Positions 26,975 to 36,826 are shown, numbered from the stretch's first letter. The stretch: DNA of 64,000 nucleotides from Paracoxiella cheracis (GCF_049348705.1 NZ_CP186485.1:1984001-2048000), one strand, 5' to 3'. The notes: generated from the sequence alone by a model not told the origin. Numbers and translations are program-made.

Positions 26975-28174
26975 CTATGTGATTTTCACTTTAGCAAAGC
27001 GGCGTTTACCAACTTGATATAAATGGCTCTCACCCGTTGGAATAGAAAGCTTGGTATCTTCGATGCGCTCACCATCTATGCGCACCGCCCCCTGCCTAAT
27101 CATCCGTAATGCCTCAGAAGTACTACTCACTAAACCAGCATGCTGTAAGACGTATCCTATAGCCATTTCATTATCATCCGCTTTTACCGAAATTTCTTCG
27201 AGATCCGTTGGTAATTCGTGGTGCTTAAATCGATCGATAAAATGTTGATGGGCGGCTTTTGCGGCTTTTTCACCATGAAAACGTCCTACTAGTTCTTCGC
27301 CCAATAAAATTTTCACATCGCGCGGATTTTTCCCTTTTTCTACCTCTTCATGCATGATGTTAATTTCATACATTGGTCGAAAGCTTAATAACTCATAATA
27401 ACGCCACATCAAATCATCGGATATCGACATGATTTTTCCGAACATTTCTTCAGGCGGCTCAGTAATCCCGATGTAATTATTCAGCGACTTCGACATTTTC
27501 TGCACGCCATCAAGACCCTCTAACAATGGCATGGTTAAAATACATTGGGGTCGCTGCCCAAAATGGCGCTGTAATTCACGGCCAACCAGTAAATTGAATT
27601 TTTGATCGGTCCCGCCTAATTCAACATCAGCTTTCATCTCAACCGAATCGTAACCTTGCAACAATGGGTATAAAAACTCGTGTATTGCAATCGGACGATT
27701 CGATGTAAATCGTTTGTGAAAATCATCGCGCTCAATCATGCGCGCTACCGTGTGCGTGGCTGCCAAACGAATCAAATCTTCTGCATTGAGTTTATTCATC
27801 CACGCCGAATTAAACATTACTTGCGTGCGCTCGGGATCTAAAATCTTAAATGCTTGTGTTTCATACGTTTTAGCATTTGCCAGCACATCTTCCCGCGTCA
27901 ATGGCTTACGCGTTGCACTCTTACCACTGGGATCACCAATCATCGCAGTAAAATCACCAATTAAAAATAGAACCTGATGACCAAGATTTTGAAATTGCCG
28001 CAGTTTATTTAAAATGACCGTGTGACCCAAATGAATATCTGGAGCAGTCGGATCAAAACCAAGCTTAATTCGCAATGGATCTTTGCCCGACATGCGCTCG
28101 GCCAATTCTTCTTCTGAGATAATTTCTGATGTTCCGCGCTTGATCTCATCAAACACCTTGCTTAACTGACTCAA
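26975..28174 (-). CDS. tyrS: Tyrosyl-tRNA synthetase
   Basis: Charges tRNA-Tyr. The 399-residue length and N-terminus fit the TyrZ-like bacterial subgroup. Class I signatures are HLGH in PDIHLGHTVILNK near residue 47 and KMSKS in GVQKMSKSLNNYIG near 230. The binding block GSDQKFN appears as GGTDQKFNLL, and an S4-type RNA-binding domain closes the protein (RMIRQGAVRIDGERI). tyrS just upstream of an rRNA operon is also seen in other gammaproteobacteria. It diverges from the M23 peptidase gene with a 106-base gap that holds both promoters. Confidence 0.97.
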   Translation of the reverse strand: MSQLSKVFDEIKRGTSEIISEEELAERMSGKDPLRIKLGFDPTAPDIHLGHTVILNKLRQFQNLGHQVLFLIGDFTAMIGDPSGKSATRKPLTREDVLANAKTYETQAFKILDPERTQVMFNSAWMNKLNAEDLIRLAATHTVARMIERDDFHKRFTSNRPIAIHEFLYPLLQGYDSVEMKADVELGGTDQKFNLLVGRELQRHFGQRPQCILTMPLLEGLDGVQKMSKSLNNYIGITEPPEEMFGKIMSISDDLMWRYYELLSFRPMYEINIMHEEVEKGKNPRDVKILLGEELVGRFHGEKAAKAAHQHFIDRFKHHELPTDLEEISVKADDNEMAIGYVLQHAGLVSSTSEALRMIRQGAVRIDGERIEDTKLSIPTGESHLYQVGKRRFAKVKIT

Positions 28175-28280
28175 TGATCGATCTCACATAAAAAAATTGT
28201 ACAATATCTCCAGAATCGTAATCTTACGTGGTATGATTATCAATTGGAACTAGTCCAACAAAAAATATGGAACACAGAGC

Positions 28281-29588
28281 ATGACTGGGAAACTTGGGTG
28301 GAAGATTACAACACTGATCGTCATCTGTATGGGCCTACTTATTGTAACGCTGACTATTCTGCTTCAGCATAGAGCCAATAAATTAAAAACTCCCGCCAAC
28401 GCTTCCCTCTCAATCCCTAAAAAAGCAGCTTCAATCCATCAAAAACAAGTGACGAAAAAATCCACTAGCACTTGGCATAAGGTGATTGTTCAAAAAAATG
28501 ACAACTTGGCTACTATTTTTGATCGTCTGAAAATCAAACAATCTGATCTGCTCCTGGCGGTTAAAGACCATAAAAAACTAGCTATCCTGCATCCGGGCGA
28601 GATACTTTATTTGCAAACCGATGCTGAACATCAGTTACAAGGCCTGAAATATCCACTGGATTCCATTAAATCTTTGCAGCTAACACGTGAAGGCGATCGA
28701 TTTGTTAGCAAAGTTAATCAAAAACCTGAAACCGTAACATTATCGTTCAAGAGCGCTGTCATCCATCATTCATTGATTCATGCAGCAAAGCGAGCCGGTT
28801 TAACGCGCAAGCTCGTGAAGCAACTCGAAACGATTTTTGGAGGCTCAATTAACTTCGCGCGCGACATACGGGTGGGCGATAGTTTTTCTATTTTGTATCA
28901 AGAATATTATGTCGATGGTAAAAAAATTCGTAACGGCAATATCATCGTGGCTGAATTTACGAATCGTGGAAAAACGTACAAAGCATTGCGATATACTTAT
29001 CCGACCAACCACTCAGGTTATTACACACCCAATGGCCACGGTGTTGAACCACGATTCTTACGTGCACCACTACATTATGACCACATTAGCAGTCGCTTTA
29101 GTTATCGTCGCATGGATCCTGTCATTCACAAAATCCACTCTCATCTCGGAGTGGATTTTGCAGCAAACGCCGGAACACCCATTAAATCCATTGGAGACGG
29201 TAGAATTGTTTTTATTGGGCGGGATGCAGGATACGGCAATGCTATTAAAATCCAATATGGGCGTCATTACAAAGCGCTGTATGGCCACATGCGACGATTT
29301 GCAAAAAATATGAAACTGCATCATTACGTGCATAAAGGTGAAGTCATCGGTTATGTCGGCGAAACCGGCTGGGCAACAGGGCCTCATTTACATTTTGGCT
29401 TTTTTATAAATGGTGTTGCTAAAGATTGGCTCGCCATAAAAATGCCAACAGGCGCATCCATTCCGCAAAGTTATTTAACTCGCTTTGCCGCAGCGTCCAA
29501 ACGCATGATGGCTGAATTACAACTGTATCAAGATACTGAGTTGGCTGCTAACAATACAAAATCACCTGCCGCGAAGTCTAGTTTTTAA
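28281..29588 (+). CDS. M23-family murein endopeptidase (MepM/OapA-like)
   Basis: A 435-residue envelope protein: N-terminal membrane anchor (residues 10-29), a LysM/OapA-like stretch (about 60-130; NDNLATIFDRL, HPGEILYLQ), a second domain, and a C-terminal lysostaphin-type M23 peptidase. Zinc ligands are in HSHLGVDFAA (near 288) and HLHFG (near 373), and GYGNAIKIQYG and LYGHM are the other family strands. It should cut peptidoglycan cross-links in the periplasm. anmK starts 3 bases after its stop, so the pair links murein cleavage with recycling of its products. The tyrS gene is divergent. Confidence 0.92.
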   Translation: MTGKLGWKITTLIVICMGLLIVTLTILLQHRANKLKTPANASLSIPKKAASIHQKQVTKKSTSTWHKVIVQKNDNLATIFDRLKIKQSDLLLAVKDHKKLAILHPGEILYLQTDAEHQLQGLKYPLDSIKSLQLTREGDRFVSKVNQKPETVTLSFKSAVIHHSLIHAAKRAGLTRKLVKQLETIFGGSINFARDIRVGDSFSILYQEYYVDGKKIRNGNIIVAEFTNRGKTYKALRYTYPTNHSGYYTPNGHGVEPRFLRAPLHYDHISSRFSYRRMDPVIHKIHSHLGVDFAANAGTPIKSIGDGRIVFIGRDAGYGNAIKIQYGRHYKALYGHMRRFAKNMKLHHYVHKGEVIGYVGETGWATGPHLHFGFFINGVAKDWLAIKMPTGASIPQSYLTRFAAASKRMMAELQLYQDTELAANNTKSPAAKSSF

Positions 29589-29591
29589 TTT

Positions 29592-30725
29592 ATGGCTAAA
29601 GAACTTTACATCGGTCTTTTATCCGGCACCAGCATGGACGCTGTTGATGCGGTATTAATTGATTTTAGCTCAGACAAAAAATCTCCATTTAAATTAATCA
29701 CAACGTATTCAGAGCCCATTTCTACACCATTAAAACAAGCGCTCATTAAATTATGCAAACCCGGACAAAATGCGATTAATCGCATGGGCCGCGCAGATAT
29801 TGAGTTAGGCCGACTGTTCGCGCACAGTTGCTTACAATTACTCAAAAAAGCGAACGTTGATGCCAAGGAAATTCGCGCAATCGGCAGTCACGGACAAACG
29901 ATTCGGCATGCACCCAACACAAATTATCCTTTTACACTGCAAATTGGTGACCCTAACATCATCGCTGCAATGACCGGCATTACGACCGTGGCTGATTTTC
30001 GTCGTCGTGACATGGCCCTTGGTGGACAAGCAGCGCCATTAGCACCAGCTTTTCATAATTTCATACTACGAAATCCGAATGAAAACCGTTGGGTACTCAA
30101 TATTGGTGGTATCGCAAACCTCACCTATCTTGCAGCCGATAAAAAAACACCTGTGTTAGGTTTTGATACTGGACCTGGAAATACATTATCGGATGTATGG
30201 TGCTCTACTCATCTTGGCAAATCATATGACGATGCCGGGCAATGGGCCTCAAGCGGACAAATTAATCCAGAACTACTAACTGTTTTATTAAGCGATGCAT
30301 ACTTTCAAGTAGCACCACCCAAAAGCACTGGGCGCGAATACTTTAATTTACACTGGTTGCAGCAACAATTATATGGACTAGCATCACGCCCTTCACCCAT
30401 AGATATACAAGCGACTTTACTAGAATTAACCGCAAGAAGTATCGCCAATGCCATCCACTCAATCGAGACAGCGCCTGGTAGTATTTGGATCTGCGGCGGT
30501 GGAACACACAACCAAAAGCTAATGACGCGCTTAAATGAATTATGCGAAAAGCACCGCATCACCACCACTGAAGAAATTGGCGTACACCCCGATTGGGTTG
30601 AGGCCATGTGTTTTGCCTGGTTAGCACAACAAACGCTAAAAGGACTACCTGGCAATTTACCAAGTGTCACGGGCGCAAAACAGCCAACCATCTTGGGCGC
30701 GATTTATCCGGCTAACACTTTCTGA
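29592..30725 (+). CDS. anmK: Anhydro-N-acetylmuramic acid kinase
   Basis: Phosphorylates and opens 1,6-anhydroMurNAc to MurNAc-6-phosphate in murein recycling. 377 residues, the usual size. ATPase-fold motifs are GLLSGTSMDAVDAVL at the N-terminus, SHGQTIRH near 98, VADFRRRDMALGGQGAPL-like block (AVADFRRRD, GGQAAPL) near 135-155, LNIGGIANLTYL near 170, and DTGPGNTL near 196, with CGGGTHNQKLM near 300. It follows the M23 peptidase by 3 bases and overlaps the converging DUF1460 gene by 22 bases. Identification firm. Confidence 0.97.
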   Translation: MAKELYIGLLSGTSMDAVDAVLIDFSSDKKSPFKLITTYSEPISTPLKQALIKLCKPGQNAINRMGRADIELGRLFAHSCLQLLKKANVDAKEIRAIGSHGQTIRHAPNTNYPFTLQIGDPNIIAAMTGITTVADFRRRDMALGGQAAPLAPAFHNFILRNPNENRWVLNIGGIANLTYLAADKKTPVLGFDTGPGNTLSDVWCSTHLGKSYDDAGQWASSGQINPELLTVLLSDAYFQVAPPKSTGREYFNLHWLQQQLYGLASRPSPIDIQATLLELTARSIANAIHSIETAPGSIWICGGGTHNQKLMTRLNELCEKHRITTTEEIGVHPDWVEAMCFAWLAQQTLKGLPGNLPSVTGAKQPTILGAIYPANTF

Positions 30726-31636
30726 ACATTAATGCCTTTAATCGTAGATATTGGAAAACAAACATTTCGCAAATAATCAACTAATGGCATATCGACCACG
30801 CGCTTTTCTTGCAATGATGCTTGTCTAAAAATTAAATCATTATTTAATCGCAATGCAAATCCCACGTGAGACACATTCATGTTTGTACCAATTTTTTCAC
30901 GCAAGTGCCAATTGGGCCGTACGATTTCAATAACCGACCCATGTGGAATTTCTGCGAAAATTGCTTGATTCGGCTCTTTATCATTAAAAAGTCGCGTGAA
31001 TGGCAAATACGGTAATTCGCTTTTCTCACTTCTTAAATGAGATGAAAGGGCGTGCAGCTTATTTAATAATTTTCCTGCTACTTCTTCAGAAATGCTCTCC
31101 AGCAACTTCACATCAGAGAATGAACGATGCCTCATCCAATTTGGTCGGTCTATTTGAGCCACCGCGACTTCATAAATGTGCGCATCAGAAGGATCACAAA
31201 TGTCTGTCGTTATATCATTCACCAATTTATGTTTTGCATTCTGCAAATTCCAATCGACACTCATAAAATGAAAACGTTTATGATATTTTGGTTCCGCATC
31301 GTAATAATTAATCCGCAAAAGATTGTCCCGAAATTCTGATAAATTATTAGATATCGCAAGTGCTAATACCGTGTTAATAAACGTGACACAATCAAATGCA
31401 TTGGTGCGATATAGGGGACTTTGATCAAAACAAGCATTAACCCCCTCGCCTAATGCGCCCTGCAAATAAGGTTTGCCTAAGAACTGCTCGCTAAAAAAAA
31501 CAAGACGCTCACTTACGTTTTTACATAGCTGTAAATCCTTATTTTGATAAATCCTAGCAATAGCTGCATCATAGGCTGATACCGAATAGCGATCAATTAC
31601 CTGTATTTGTAGATTCATCATTGAATTATACGCCAA
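30704..31636 (-). CDS. DUF1460 protein, N-acetylmuramoyl-L-alanine amidase-like
   Basis: A 310-residue member of the DUF1460 family, NlpC/P60-like enzymes that trim peptidoglycan. Key blocks are YRTNAFDCVTFINTVLAL near residue 75, with the likely nucleophile Cys, and MNVSHVGFALRLNNDLIFRQAS near 255, with the His. No clear signal peptide is seen at this start, though an internal Met five or six codons later (31621) may be the true start. Its 3' end overlaps anmK, so the two genes converge. With the M23 peptidase and anmK it forms a small murein-turnover neighbourhood. Confidence 0.82.
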   Translation of the reverse strand: MAYNSMMNLQIQVIDRYSVSAYDAAIARIYQNKDLQLCKNVSERLVFFSEQFLGKPYLQGALGEGVNACFDQSPLYRTNAFDCVTFINTVLALAISNNLSEFRDNLLRINYYDAEPKYHKRFHFMSVDWNLQNAKHKLVNDITTDICDPSDAHIYEVAVAQIDRPNWMRHRSFSDVKLLESISEEVAGKLLNKLHALSSHLRSEKSELPYLPFTRLFNDKEPNQAIFAEIPHGSVIEIVRPNWHLREKIGTNMNVSHVGFALRLNNDLIFRQASLQEKRVVDMPLVDYLRNVCFPISTIKGINVQKVLAG

Positions 31637-31678
31637 CTTATCGAAAAATCACAAACTAGAAAAATCCATTGTGCAATT

Positions 31679-31743
31679 AAGGGCATCCTGCCGTAACTGA
31701 AATTCTATCTGCACAGCTAAAAATAGATTTTGAAAGATGCCCT
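31679..31743. repeat. Palindromic repeat P3 (short form)
   Basis: A 65-bp internally deleted member: AAGGGCATC at the left pairs with GATGCCCT at the right, and the interior retains AACTGAAAT and GCTAAAAATAGATTTTGAAA of the right arm. It lies just before the osmoprotectant transporter ATPase gene and could form a stem in its leader. Confidence 0.7.
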
Positions 31744-31812
31744 CAATGTCCAAATACGTTATAATTCCGATCAGTCATTTTTTTGAATTTTTTATCAAGG
31801 ATGTTTTATCTC

Positions 31813-32568
31813 ATGATCAAACTGGATCACGTCACCAAACGTTACAATCACAATACCGTTGCAGTCGACAAAGTCTCTTTCACTGTCGAGGATGGCGAAA
31901 CACTTGTAGTGCTAGGCTCATCTGGCAGCGGTAAAACTACCGTATTAAAAATGATAAACCGCCTCATTGAACCTTCCGAGGGCAGCATTGAAGTCGATGG
32001 CAAGCGAATAAAAGACTATGAATTAGTGGATCTGCGGCGTGCTATCGGTTACGTGTTCCAACGCATCGGTTTATTCCCCCACATGACCGTACGAAAGAAT
32101 GTTAGTATTGTCCTAAAACTAATGGGCCGCTCTAAAGTTGAACGCAACAGACGTGCCGATGAATTACTAGAAATGGTTAACCTCCATCCGAACGAATTTG
32201 CTGATCGCTATCCCGATGAACTATCCGGTGGTCAACAGCAGCGGGTCGGCGTAGCACGTGCGCTCGCAGCGGATCCTAAATATTTGTTAATGGATGAACC
32301 ATTCGGCGCTTTGGATGCGATTACACGTGATTCATTACAAGAAGAAATGAAACGCTTGAATCAGAAACTGCATAAAACCATTATTTTTGTGACACACGAC
32401 ATTCTTGAAGCGTTTCGTATTGCTGATCGCATTGCTGTGATGCATAAGGGACGCTTAGAGCAAATAGCGACAAAAGATGAGCTTATTAATAATCCAGCGA
32501 GTAATTTTGTGCGTGAATTAGTCGCAAAACCCGTGCAACAACTAGAAGAGTTCGAAGACAACATCTAA
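31813..32568 (+). CDS. Osmoprotectant ABC transporter ATPase (OpuBA/ProV-like)
   Basis: Energises uptake of choline/betaine-type compatible solutes. From the ATG at 31813 (MIKLDHVTKRY, 251 residues), with AAGGA about 11 bases upstream; an upstream TTG frame start is not needed. Walker A GSSGSGKTT near 38, Q-loop IGYVFQRIGLFPHMT, signature LSGGQQQRVGVARAL near 135, Walker B YLLMDEPFGALD, switch His in FVTHDILEAF. The C-terminus lacks the CBS pair of ProV. Its stop overlaps the permease ATG (TAATG), so translation is coupled. The partner permease is broken by IS982 copy 3. Confidence 0.9.
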   Translation: MIKLDHVTKRYNHNTVAVDKVSFTVEDGETLVVLGSSGSGKTTVLKMINRLIEPSEGSIEVDGKRIKDYELVDLRRAIGYVFQRIGLFPHMTVRKNVSIVLKLMGRSKVERNRRADELLEMVNLHPNEFADRYPDELSGGQQQRVGVARALAADPKYLLMDEPFGALDAITRDSLQEEMKRLNQKLHKTIIFVTHDILEAFRIADRIAVMHKGRLEQIATKDELINNPASNFVRELVAKPVQQLEEFEDNI

Positions 32569-32633
32569 TGCAAGAATCCTGGTACACATTTTTACTTAAT
32601 AACCTTGATCCTCTTGGTATCAATTTATTAATA

Positions 32634-33643
32634 ACCTCAGTTCTGGATAACTGCGTATAAATTATTCTTTATATTGTTGGTTTTTATTCCTGGTTTGTTT
32701 GGTCGCCAAGAATAGGCAATTAGCGCTGCAAGGGTATTGACTAAAAAATTAATCGGACTACGATGACGCGAATGCTCAACATGATACAAGTTTTTCAACT
32801 GATCGATAATCGTTTCTACGATGCCACGTTGTTTTAGGAAAAACTTTTCAAATGCAGAAAGCATTTTGTTCTTCATATTTTTACGGACTTTTGTCACAAA
32901 TTTTAAATCGTGTTTTGCCAAATCGTCCGCAAGATCTTTTCCAAGATACCCTTTATCGCCAGCGCCCAACCCCTTTAAATTAGCCATTAATTTTCTAACA
33001 ACAGCGCGATCATCCACGTTCCCTTTCGTTAAACAAAAACGGATTAATTCCCCTTGATGATTAATCACAATATGTAGTTTAAAGCCGTAAACCCAGCCCA
33101 TTGTGCTTTTACTGCGTTTAGCAATGCCTTTGAAAACCTTGTTTCGATAAATTCGTTTATTGTGGCATACGCGTAGTGTAGTTGAGTCAATATAATACAA
33201 TCCCGTGTGTTTGCCCTTTCTCGAAAGCAAATAGGCGGCGAGCATCATTAGCGCTGCTGATTGGCAGGCGACAAAACGTGTGTAACTCAGCGCCGTAGGA
33301 AAATACTTCTTCATGTCTTGTAAAACACATCCACAATAAAAATCCTTAAATGTGCGATAGTGACTCATTTGAAACAACACAATGATGGTGCCAATTTCAG
33401 ACAAGCTCATTTGCATCGCTCGATCTCGTTTTCTGTCTGGGTTCGGTAGGAAATACTTTGATTGACCTTTCAAATAATCCTTGCAAAAATCATCCATATC
33501 ACAAAAAATCTCCGTGACCGGTGCCAACATGATTAACTCCTGTTACATTATTTAGCTGTAATTTTGGAGCTAAATTTTAGCGGTTCCGGTCTTTTTTTCA
33601 ATTATTTCATTCACTTATTCCTTTTCTTATACAGAACTCAGGT
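32634..33643 (-). mobile_element. IS982-family insertion sequence, copy 3
   Basis: 1010 bp with the same ends as copies 1 and 2, flanked by a perfect 8-bp duplication TATTAATA (32626-32633 and 33644-33651). It splits the osmoprotectant permease gene. The perfect duplication and near-identity to copy 1 point to a recent jump. Confidence 0.96.
32637..33530 (-). CDS. IS982-family DDE transposase, copy 3
   Basis: Intact 297-residue transposase, differing from the other copies at one residue (Phe for Leu near position 27, in KYFLPNP). Same DDE blocks. It reads against the interrupted transporter operon, so it does not extend operon transcription into the permease remnant. Confidence 0.95.
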   Translation of the reverse strand: MLAPVTEIFCDMDDFCKDYLKGQSKYFLPNPDRKRDRAMQMSLSEIGTIIVLFQMSHYRTFKDFYCGCVLQDMKKYFPTALSYTRFVACQSAALMMLAAYLLSRKGKHTGLYYIDSTTLRVCHNKRIYRNKVFKGIAKRSKSTMGWVYGFKLHIVINHQGELIRFCLTKGNVDDRAVVRKLMANLKGLGAGDKGYLGKDLADDLAKHDLKFVTKVRKNMKNKMLSAFEKFFLKQRGIVETIIDQLKNLYHVEHSRHRSPINFLVNTLAALIAYSWRPNKPGIKTNNIKNNLYAVIQN

Positions 33644-35186
33644 TATTAATACATATTTATTTAGCGCTATCAGCAACTGTGATTGCTATTCTCATCGGCG
33701 TACCACTCGGCATTTGGATTATGAGCCATCCAAAATTAAGAAGCCCGATCTTAGGTATCACAAGTATTTTCCAAACCATTCCAAGTTTAGCGCTGCTTGC
33801 CTTTCTCGTCCCGTTTTTAGGTATCGGTATAAAACCCACTATTGTCACCCTAACCGTTTATGCCTTGTTACCGATCGTACGAAATACATTTACCGGTCTA
33901 AACGCTGTGCCTCCTGAAAGTATCGAGGCTGCTCGAGGTTTAGGCTTTACGCGTTGGCAACGAATGGCCATGGTGGAAATTCCACTTGCGATGCCCGTTA
34001 TTGTTGCAGGCATTCGCACAGCAACGGCGATGACCGTCGGCATCACCACCATTGCTGCATTTATTGGAGCCGGTGGTTTAGGTGTTTTTATCACACAAGG
34101 TCTGTCTCTCGACAATAGCGGGCTAATTTTATTAGGCGCCATTCCTGCAGCGCTATTGGCTCTCGCCCTCGATTTTATTATTGCCAATATCGAAACCTCA
34201 TTATCCCATCGACAGCGCCAAGCCTTAAAATTTAAAAAAACGCGCCTCACCATTATTATCGTCATTATCTTAATTATTCTTTACCTAGCAGCACGATTTG
34301 CCATTGCTCCGTTATTTAATCACAGAAAAGATACCATCATTATCGGTTCAAAAAATTTCACGGAGCAATATATCCTCAGTGATATGATGGCCGATTTAAT
34401 CACAGCAAAAACGAATTTAAATGTAAAATTGAAATTGAACGTGGGAGCAACGGCCATTTTACAAGCCGCATTGTTGAAAGGTAATGTTGATTTATACCCC
34501 GAATATACCGGCACCGCTTACCTTACCGTTTTAAAATATAAAAAATTATTGGGCGCTGCAAAAACTTATCAAATTGTAAAGCAACAATATCAGAAGCGCT
34601 ATAATCTCATCTGGTTAAAACCCTTTGGATTCAGTAATTCCGAAACCCTAGCGGTTAGGCAAGATTTTGCAACACGACGAGGTTTAACTAACTTAACTCA
34701 GCTAGCTCAAATCTCTCTGCAACTAACAATTGCCGCCCCCGCAGAGTTTTTAAAACGCCCCGATGGATTTCCGGGTCTCAAAAAAGCATATGGGTTTAAC
34801 TTTAAAAAAATCCTGCTCCTGGAGCCGAATCTAATGTATCAAGCTATCAAAAATAATGATGTCCAGGTGATCGAAGTATTCACGACCGATGGTCGAATAG
34901 TGGCCTACCATTTATTCCCTCTGAAAGACAATAAACATTTTTATCCTCCTTACGCTGCCGCACCCGTCATTCGTGACGCAACTCTCAAAGCGCATCCAGA
35001 AGTTGCCAGTGCGTTAGCGCCCATGACGGGGCTCATTAATCAAAAAACCATGCAACATTTGAATTATTTAGTAGATGTCAAAAAATTATCGCCGGCACGA
35101 GTGGCACACGATTTTTTGATACAAAAGGGCTTTATAAAATAATTATAAATAATCTATGATCAATGAGTTCTATCAAGGAGGATAAT

Positions 35187-35423
35187 ATGCAGCTAAACGC
35201 CTTAATTCTCAACTGTACCTTAAAATATTCACCCGCTGTATCAAACACAGAAGCGCTTGTTAATAAAGTCTGCAAAATTTATAAAGAGCTTGATGTAAAC
35301 TGTGAAATCTTACGCCTGACTGATTATAACATTCGTTTTCCCACAAATTTAAATGAGTTAATCGAAAAAGCGAAGTGTGAAAGCACGGATAAATGCCCTG
35401 AACGTCATGGTCAGTCACGTTAA
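35187..35423 (+). pseudogene. N-terminal remnant of flavodoxin-like NADPH-dependent reductase
   Basis: From ATG 35187 (AAGGAGG 8 bases upstream) a frame of about 60 residues starts MQLNALILNCTLKYSP and continues SNTEALVNKV..LRLTDYNIRFP, the flavin-phosphate-binding loop and first helix of a flavodoxin-like FMN reductase. The conserved sequence ends near 35385. The frame then runs into repeat P4-like DNA and stops at 35421-35423. The other two thirds of the protein are absent, so it cannot be functional. It lies 20-45 bases after the osmoprotectant fusion gene. Confidence 0.7.
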
Positions 35424-35424
35424 A

Positions 35425-35598
35425 AGATTTCAGTTGTGCTAAGGATGACAGGGTCATGGCTAAACAAAAGAATTTCAATTGTGGCATAGGGATTAAGGTT
35501 ACTGTTTTGCGAGCGTAAGTACCATACGTAAACAATTGAAATTCTTTTCCCACCACACCCTACTCTTTGGCGTAATTGAAATACCCATTAAAATGCTT
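35425..35598. repeat. Palindromic repeat P4
   Basis: Holds TTTCAATTGTGG and CAATTGAAA arms, an AAGGTTACTGTTTTGCG segment related to P5, and a right-arm GCGTAATTGAAAT. Less complete than P2 and P5. It fills the space between the reductase remnant and the DUF4396 gene. Confidence 0.55.
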
Positions 35599-36393
35599 TT
35601 AAAACTTCACTGGCACAAACAATGAAGTAATATAAATCGCTAAAGCCATCAACAAAAATGTACTCACACCAATGACAAACTGCTTCGACAATGAAACAGA
35701 CTTAACGTGATCCATCCCCTCCATCGACCCCATATCGTGTGTAGCTCCAGCCGAAATCATCCCATGCTTAATGCCGCGACGCACCATCCACGAATTAATC
35801 GGATACGCAGTTAAAGAACCAATAATGCTTGCCGCCGACATCACGCCCCAAAATACGATGGATGATGGCTCACGACCAAGAGGTAAAAAATATTTTAAAA
35901 CGAGCATAGTTGGAAACATTCCGACCATTAAAGTGTTCATCGACACAAACTCAGCAAAAAATGTTTTACGCACTGCATTAAAATAATTGCCACCCAACAT
36001 AGGCAACATGAAAATCGACTGAAAAATTAACAAGCCGCACGCAAACCCAGCAACATACTCGACGATTAAATCGATACCATTTGACACAACAAAAAATGAA
36101 ATGATAATGGCGCCAATGACAATACCCGTCACATCACCGGACAAGCAGTGCAAAATAGAACCGACCGTTTGCTTCCAGTGTGGTTTAATAAACGCGTCGT
36201 GCGTACCAGGCAGTGGCTGTCGACACGACAAAAAATAAATGAATAATCCAAAAGGTCCGGTATAAAAAATCACGAGCACCCATGCTAACTTCATTACCCA
36301 TGTAGCGGGAGTATTGGTTACTAAATCGTAGATAAGAAAAATAAGTGACCCTAAAACTAAAACGTACCACAAATACAAAATACCGTAAATCAT
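35599..36393 (-). CDS. DUF4396 membrane protein
   Basis: A 264-residue inner-membrane protein with about seven hydrophobic helices, including a GPFGLFIYFLSCR segment and the conserved CLSGDVTGI block. These features match the uncharacterised DUF4396 family, part of which is fused to or lies beside metal-resistance genes. A His/Met-rich loop (THDMGSMEGMDH near residue 225) could bind a metal, but this is inference. The start at 36393 overlaps the Nudix stop as ATGA, so the genes are translationally coupled; a GTG five codons earlier is the alternative. Confidence 0.75.
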   Translation of the reverse strand: MIYGILYLWYVLVLGSLIFLIYDLVTNTPATWVMKLAWVLVIFYTGPFGLFIYFLSCRQPLPGTHDAFIKPHWKQTVGSILHCLSGDVTGIVIGAIIISFFVVSNGIDLIVEYVAGFACGLLIFQSIFMLPMLGGNYFNAVRKTFFAEFVSMNTLMVGMFPTMLVLKYFLPLGREPSSIVFWGVMSAASIIGSLTAYPINSWMVRRGIKHGMISAGATHDMGSMEGMDHVKSVSLSKQFVIGVSTFLLMALAIYITSLFVPVKF

Positions 36394-36806
36394 AGCATTC
36401 TTGCCCACGATACGATCGATTTTTTATAGCCATCGGGCATATGCATATCTTCGATTTCAGATAAATTACACAGCATGAATTGCTTATGCTCAGCACTAAT
36501 TTTCCAATCAGCAGATTTTTGTATAGTGCAGCCATAAGTAACAATAACAACATGAGTTTCTGAATTGATATGGTAAAGCCATGAATCAATGATTTTCGGG
36601 TTAGAGACATCAATATTGAGCTCTTCTTTGATTTCCCGCACAACACATTCTTCGGGTTGCTCATCGAGATCCAATTTACCGCCTGGCAATTCCCACTCAT
36701 CACGATCATTTTTCAGCAAAGGTACTTGATCATCGACAATGACGACGCCCTTTATGGAAACAGGATAGCGATACGAATAAACATTATCAGAAGTTGTCTG
36801 ATTCAT
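36390..36806 (-). CDS. Nudix hydrolase
   Basis: A 138-residue Nudix protein from the ATG at 36806 (AAGGA 8 bases upstream, MNQTTSDN). The Nudix box is complete: GGKLDLDEQPEECVVREIKEEL, with the metal-binding REIKEEL. It hydrolyses a nucleoside diphosphate linked to some group X; the substrate cannot be told. An upstream start at 36839 would overlap the protease gene by 13 bases. Its stop overlaps the DUF4396 start, making a two-gene unit, possibly three with the protease gene. Confidence 0.88.
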   Translation of the reverse strand: MNQTTSDNVYSYRYPVSIKGVVIVDDQVPLLKNDRDEWELPGGKLDLDEQPEECVVREIKEELNIDVSNPKIIDSWLYHINSETHVVIVTYGCTIQKSADWKISAEHKQFMLCNLSEIEDMHMPDGYKKSIVSWARML

Positions 36807-36826
36807 TGAAAAAATCCTTGAACTTG

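Larger units (their letters stand above)
32568..35142 (+). pseudogene. Fused permease-binding protein of osmoprotectant transporter, split by IS982
   Basis: The gene starts at 32568 (MQESWYTFLLNN) and is interrupted after about 21 codons by the IS at 32634-33643. Removing the IS and one 8-bp duplication restores one 518-residue frame. The first part is a BPD-type permease with about five to six helices and the EAA-type loop ESIEAARGLGFTRWQRMAMV. The second part (from about residue 230) is an OpuAC-type binding domain starting TIIIGSKNFTEQYILSD. Such permease-receptor fusions are known in the Opu family. After the IS the frame is open from a GTG at 33679, 487 codons, so a truncated product lacking the first helix is possible but has no good ribosome site. 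Confidence 0.92.

Noticed and set aside
33564..33917. A 117-codon frame from the IS982 right end into the permease
   Set aside because: It is the IS end joined to the wrong phase of the permease gene; the real frame is the one restored by removing the IS.
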